Assembly: GCA_031279305.1 (NCBI GenBank)
Contig: JAITIS010000114.1
Location: 1 to 14,339, forward strand
DNA from: Candidatus Margulisiibacteriota bacterium
GTDB taxonomy: Bacteria; Margulisbacteria; Termititenacia; Termititenacales; Termititenacaceae
Direction of reading: 5' to 3'
Length of the DNA stretch: 14,339 nt
Positions 12,312-14,339 of the stretch are shown here, piece by piece. The position numbers were made by a program, and so were the translations under genes. The notes beneath the pieces were generated by a model. The model made no database searches and was not told the origin of the DNA. It saw only the letters and a program-made list of their open reading frames with translations. Position 1 is the first letter of the stretch, and each line of letters opens with the position of its first letter.

Positions 12312-13873
12312 TTCCCGCCCCCCGGTTTTTTGTGTTTCCAAGCAATCCTGACCAGCGCGGCCAGCGCGGCAAAGACCAGAATCATTCCCAGTCTAGCAGC
12401 CAGAATATACGGCCTGTCCGCAACGGGAATATTCCGCATCAAAAACACCGGCACGGCCTGCTGCCAAAACCACGAGCCGACGATCAGCAGAAGCGCGGTC
12501 GGCGTGATATATTTAATAATGAAGCGGTAAATCCGGGGTATGCCGATATGCGCGCCGCGGTGCATTTCGTCCCAAGCTTTGTCCAGACCAAACACCCAGA
12601 CAAAAAGCACAGTCTCGATGAGGCCGAAGACCGTCAGAAAAAAAGTGCCGCCCCAAAAATCCACTTCGTCCAGCACGCCGTGGCCGAGAAAAAAAATCAT
12701 CGGTTGGCAGAGGACAAAAGCCACCCAGCCGAAGATCCGCACGGCTCTGGCTTTGGAACAGTGAAATTCGTCTTCCAGAAAAGAAATAAGCGGCAGCGCC
12801 ACGGAGACCGAGGAAGTGATGCCGGCCACAAAAAGCAGGATAAACCAGAGGGTCGCGAAAACGCTGCCGAGCGGTATTTGCTGAAAAATAAGCGGCATCG
12901 TCACAAAGCTGAGGTTAAACATTCCGGATTTTACCACCGAAGTTATGGCTAACGGCCCGAAAAAAGCAAACGCCGCCGGGATCACCAGCGAGCCGCCGAA
13001 AATAACCTCAAAGAATTCATTGACCGAGGCGGAGGTCAGGCCGGACAAAACCACATCGTCTTTGGGCTTGAGATACGAGGCGTAAGAAAGAATCACGCCG
13101 ATGCCGATAGACAGGGAAAAGAAAATCTGCCCCGCCGCCGCCAGCCAGACACTGGCGTCTAACAGCCGGGGAAAATCCGGATTCCAGAGAAACCCCAGGC
13201 CGTTCCAGATGCTCCAGTCCGGCTGCGCCGGATCGGGAGCGCCCAGCGTAAAAATGCGCGCGAGCAGAACCACCGCCACGACCAGCAAAAGCGGCATACC
13301 CAGACGCGCCAGTTTTTCGATGCCGCCGGAAACCCCGCGGCGCAGGACATAAATATTGGCCAGAAAAGTCAGGAGGAAGAAAACATACGCCGCCCACAGG
13401 GTGGAGCCCGGCGTCAGCCCCTGATAATTTTGCAAAAAACCGCCTAGCGCGCCCGCGGTGGTCAGGCCAAAATACGATTTAGTCGCGGAAAAGAAAGCGT
13501 AAGCCAACAGCCAAGATTCAATATAAGTATAGTACACATAGATGACCAGCGGGCCGAAAATGCCGATGATGCCGATGTATTTTATCCAGCGGTTCTGCCA
13601 GAGCCGGTGAAAAGCGCCCGGAGCCGTGCCGTGGCCGAAACGTCCGGCGTAACGTCCCACTGTCCATTCTATCCACATCAAAGGTATGCCCAGAAAAATA
13701 AAAGCCAGAAAATAGGGTATCATAAAAGCGCCGCCGCCATTGCCGACCGCCTGCGAAGGGAAACGCAGAAAATTACCCAAGCCCACAGCGGAGCCGGCCA
13801 CCGCCAGTATCACGCCCAGACGGGAGTTCCAGCCTTCACGTTTTTTGAGAGCATTCTTTTTTAGCGCGGACAT
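12308..13873 (-). CDS. LeuT-like Na+-dependent amino acid symporter (NSS/SNF family)
   Basis: This inner-membrane symporter couples Na+ entry to uptake of an amino acid or related compound. It is 521 residues (LeuT of Aquifex: 519) and aligns along its whole length: VAGSAVGLGNFLRFPSQAV in span 1, NGGGAFMIPY, GIPLMWIEWTVGRYAG, YYTYIESW in span 3, GQIFFSLSIGIGVILSYASY in span 6, NEFFEV in span 7 and AGITSSVSV in span 8. Twelve spans are expected. Na+ site residues corresponding to LeuT N27, N286, T354 and S355 are kept, as is E290, which makes it chloride-independent by known logic. LeuT N21 is replaced by Ser, T254 by Ser and F259 by Ile, so the substrate pocket differs somewhat; substrate cannot be named. 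ATG has ggagaatgaa upstream. The small subunit follows. Confidence 0.94.
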   Translation of the reverse strand: MSALKKNALKKREGWNSRLGVILAVAGSAVGLGNFLRFPSQAVGNGGGAFMIPYFLAFIFLGIPLMWIEWTVGRYAGRFGHGTAPGAFHRLWQNRWIKYIGIIGIFGPLVIYVYYTYIESWLLAYAFFSATKSYFGLTTAGALGGFLQNYQGLTPGSTLWAAYVFFLLTFLANIYVLRRGVSGGIEKLARLGMPLLLVVAVVLLARIFTLGAPDPAQPDWSIWNGLGFLWNPDFPRLLDASVWLAAAGQIFFSLSIGIGVILSYASYLKPKDDVVLSGLTSASVNEFFEVIFGGSLVIPAAFAFFGPLAITSVVKSGMFNLSFVTMPLIFQQIPLGSVFATLWFILLFVAGITSSVSVALPLISFLEDEFHCSKARAVRIFGWVAFVLCQPMIFFLGHGVLDEVDFWGGTFFLTVFGLIETVLFVWVFGLDKAWDEMHRGAHIGIPRIYRFIIKYITPTALLLIVGSWFWQQAVPVFLMRNIPVADRPYILAARLGMILVFAALAALVRIAWKHKKPGGGK

Positions 13874-13902
13874 TTCATTCTCCAGTCTGGGGAATCTGGA
13901 AA

Positions 13903-13911
13903 ATTATAACA
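13903..13911 (-). promoter_or_regulatory. Extended -10 promoter of the symporter gene
   Basis: Minus strand TGTTATAAT: a perfect TATAAT (13903-13908) with the TGn extension. No good -35 is present at 16-18 bases, which extended -10 promoters do not need. It lies 30 bases before the ATG and back to back with the L25 promoter. Confidence 0.65.
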
Positions 13912-13917
13912 TATGCA

Positions 13918-13947
13918 ATGACCGCAAAGCAGTCCCTATGCTATAAT
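13918..13947 (+). promoter_or_regulatory. Promoter of the L25 gene
   Basis: ATGACC (13918-13923, 4/6), an 18-base spacer ending in TGC, and a perfect TATAAT (13942-13947), giving the extended form TGcTATAAT. Expected start near 13954, leaving a leader of roughly 50 bases before the ATG. Confidence 0.72.
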
Positions 13948-13955
13948 CCCCGTCC

Positions 13956-13981
13956 TCTGCCGGGCAAAATAGTCCGGCGGA
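13956..13981 (+). promoter_or_regulatory. Hairpin in the L25 leader
   Basis: TCTGCCGG (13956-13963) pairs with CCGGCGGA (13974-13981) over eight base pairs with one G-U, around a ten-base loop. It lies at the start of the predicted leader and has no T-run after it, so it is not an obvious terminator. L25 represses its own synthesis through its leader in gamma-proteobacteria; whether this hairpin has such a role is unknown. Confidence 0.4.
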
Positions 13982-14006
13982 AAATAAAACAAAGAGAGGC
14001 GATTTT

Positions 14007-14339
14007 ATGACAAAGCAAGTAGCGCTCGAAGCACAATTGCGCGATGGGCTGGGCAAAGAAAAAGCTAAAAAACTGCGCGCGCAGGGGCTGATCCCGGCGG
14101 AGTTTTACGGCAAAGGCGCGGAGAATACGCATCTGATAGTCGGCCATAAATCTTTTGAAAAAGCCCTGAAATCCTCGGACGCCAAATACAATTCTATATT
14201 CAAGCTGAACATCAAGGACAAAGGCGAGGAGATCGTGCTCCTGCGCGATTATCACCGAGACCCGCTGACGGATAAATATCTGCACTTGGATTTTTACAAG
14301 ATCGACACGAAACATCTGATCTCGGTAAAAGTGCCGGTC
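14007..14339 (+). CDS. rplY: 50S ribosomal protein L25/CTC, 5' part
   Basis: L25 binds loop E of 5S rRNA. The visible 111 residues show the family pattern: VALEAQLRDGLGKEKAKKLRAQGLIP(A), FYGKG, then IVLLRDYHRDPLTDKYLHLDFYKID and VKVPV. E. coli L25 ends at about 94 residues; here the frame runs on past the L25 domain without a stop at the window edge, so this is probably the longer CTC/TL5 form with an extra C-terminal beta domain. The ATG has gagagg seven bases upstream and its own promoter. The gene is cut off by the end of the window. Confidence 0.92.
   Translation, partial: MTKQVALEAQLRDGLGKEKAKKLRAQGLIPAEFYGKGAENTHLIVGHKSFEKALKSSDAKYNSIFKLNIKDKGEEIVLLRDYHRDPLTDKYLHLDFYKIDTKHLISVKVPV

Noticed and set aside
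12332..12952. Plus-strand frame of 206 codons opposite the symporter
   Set aside because: Its composition (many His, Lys, Gln, Asp) mirrors the hydrophobic codons of the real gene; no motif and no ribosome binding site.
1..14339. CRISPR array, tRNA, rRNA or insertion sequence
   Set aside because: No regularly spaced repeats, no tRNA-like cloverleaf text, no rRNA stretch and no transposase or terminal inverted repeats were seen.

Overview
The window looks like chromosome of a flagellated, double-membraned bacterium. It carries L-ring (flgH), P-ring chaperone (flgA) and distal rod (flgG) genes, which need an outer membrane. Its ribosomal operon has the order rpsP-khpA-ylqD-rimM-trmD, a layout known from Bacillus and relatives, and ylqD is not a proteobacterial gene. 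A diderm flagellate outside Proteobacteria, for example one of the candidate phyla near Cyanobacteria/Margulisbacteria, would fit; this is inference and weak. The window is densely packed and has no gene-free stretch above 300 bases.

Layout: (1) 14-2197, minus strand: flgG-flgA and then flgH, which has its own good promoter; the next gene, perhaps flgI, lies just off the left edge. (2) 2248-4456, plus strand: the ribosome and tRNA-modification operon rpsP-khpA-ylqD-rimM-trmD. Its promoter overlaps the -35 box of the divergent flgG promoter. rimM appears to start with CTG, and the trmD ribosome binding site lies in a hairpin; both would keep these two products below S16. (3) 4458-8399: an accessory module of six tandem paralogs with phage tail-collar-like heads and two HxH motifs each (minus strand), plus a divergent small XRE-type regulator (plus strand). 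A 20-bp near-perfect palindrome lies between regulator and array. The module fits between its neighbours with one base to spare at each end and is visibly poorer in G+C than the genes around it. It is the most interesting part of the window. (4) 8401-12153, minus strand: rnhA-like RNase HI, an unrecognised membrane protein, tldD and tldE, packed as one operon. (5) 12219-13873, minus strand: a LeuT-like Na+/amino acid symporter and, overlapping its stop codon, a 30-residue single-span membrane protein that is probably its small subunit. (6) 13918-14339, plus strand: strong promoter and the 5' part of the L25/CTC ribosomal protein gene.

How the parts work together: regions 1, 2, 4 and 6 are ordinary housekeeping functions (flagellar rings, ribosome maturation, RNA-DNA hybrid removal, peptide proteolysis, translation). 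Region 3 has no other phage genes nearby and may be a cellular set of alternative binding tips under one local regulator. That function is inferred only from fold-level motifs and gene arrangement.
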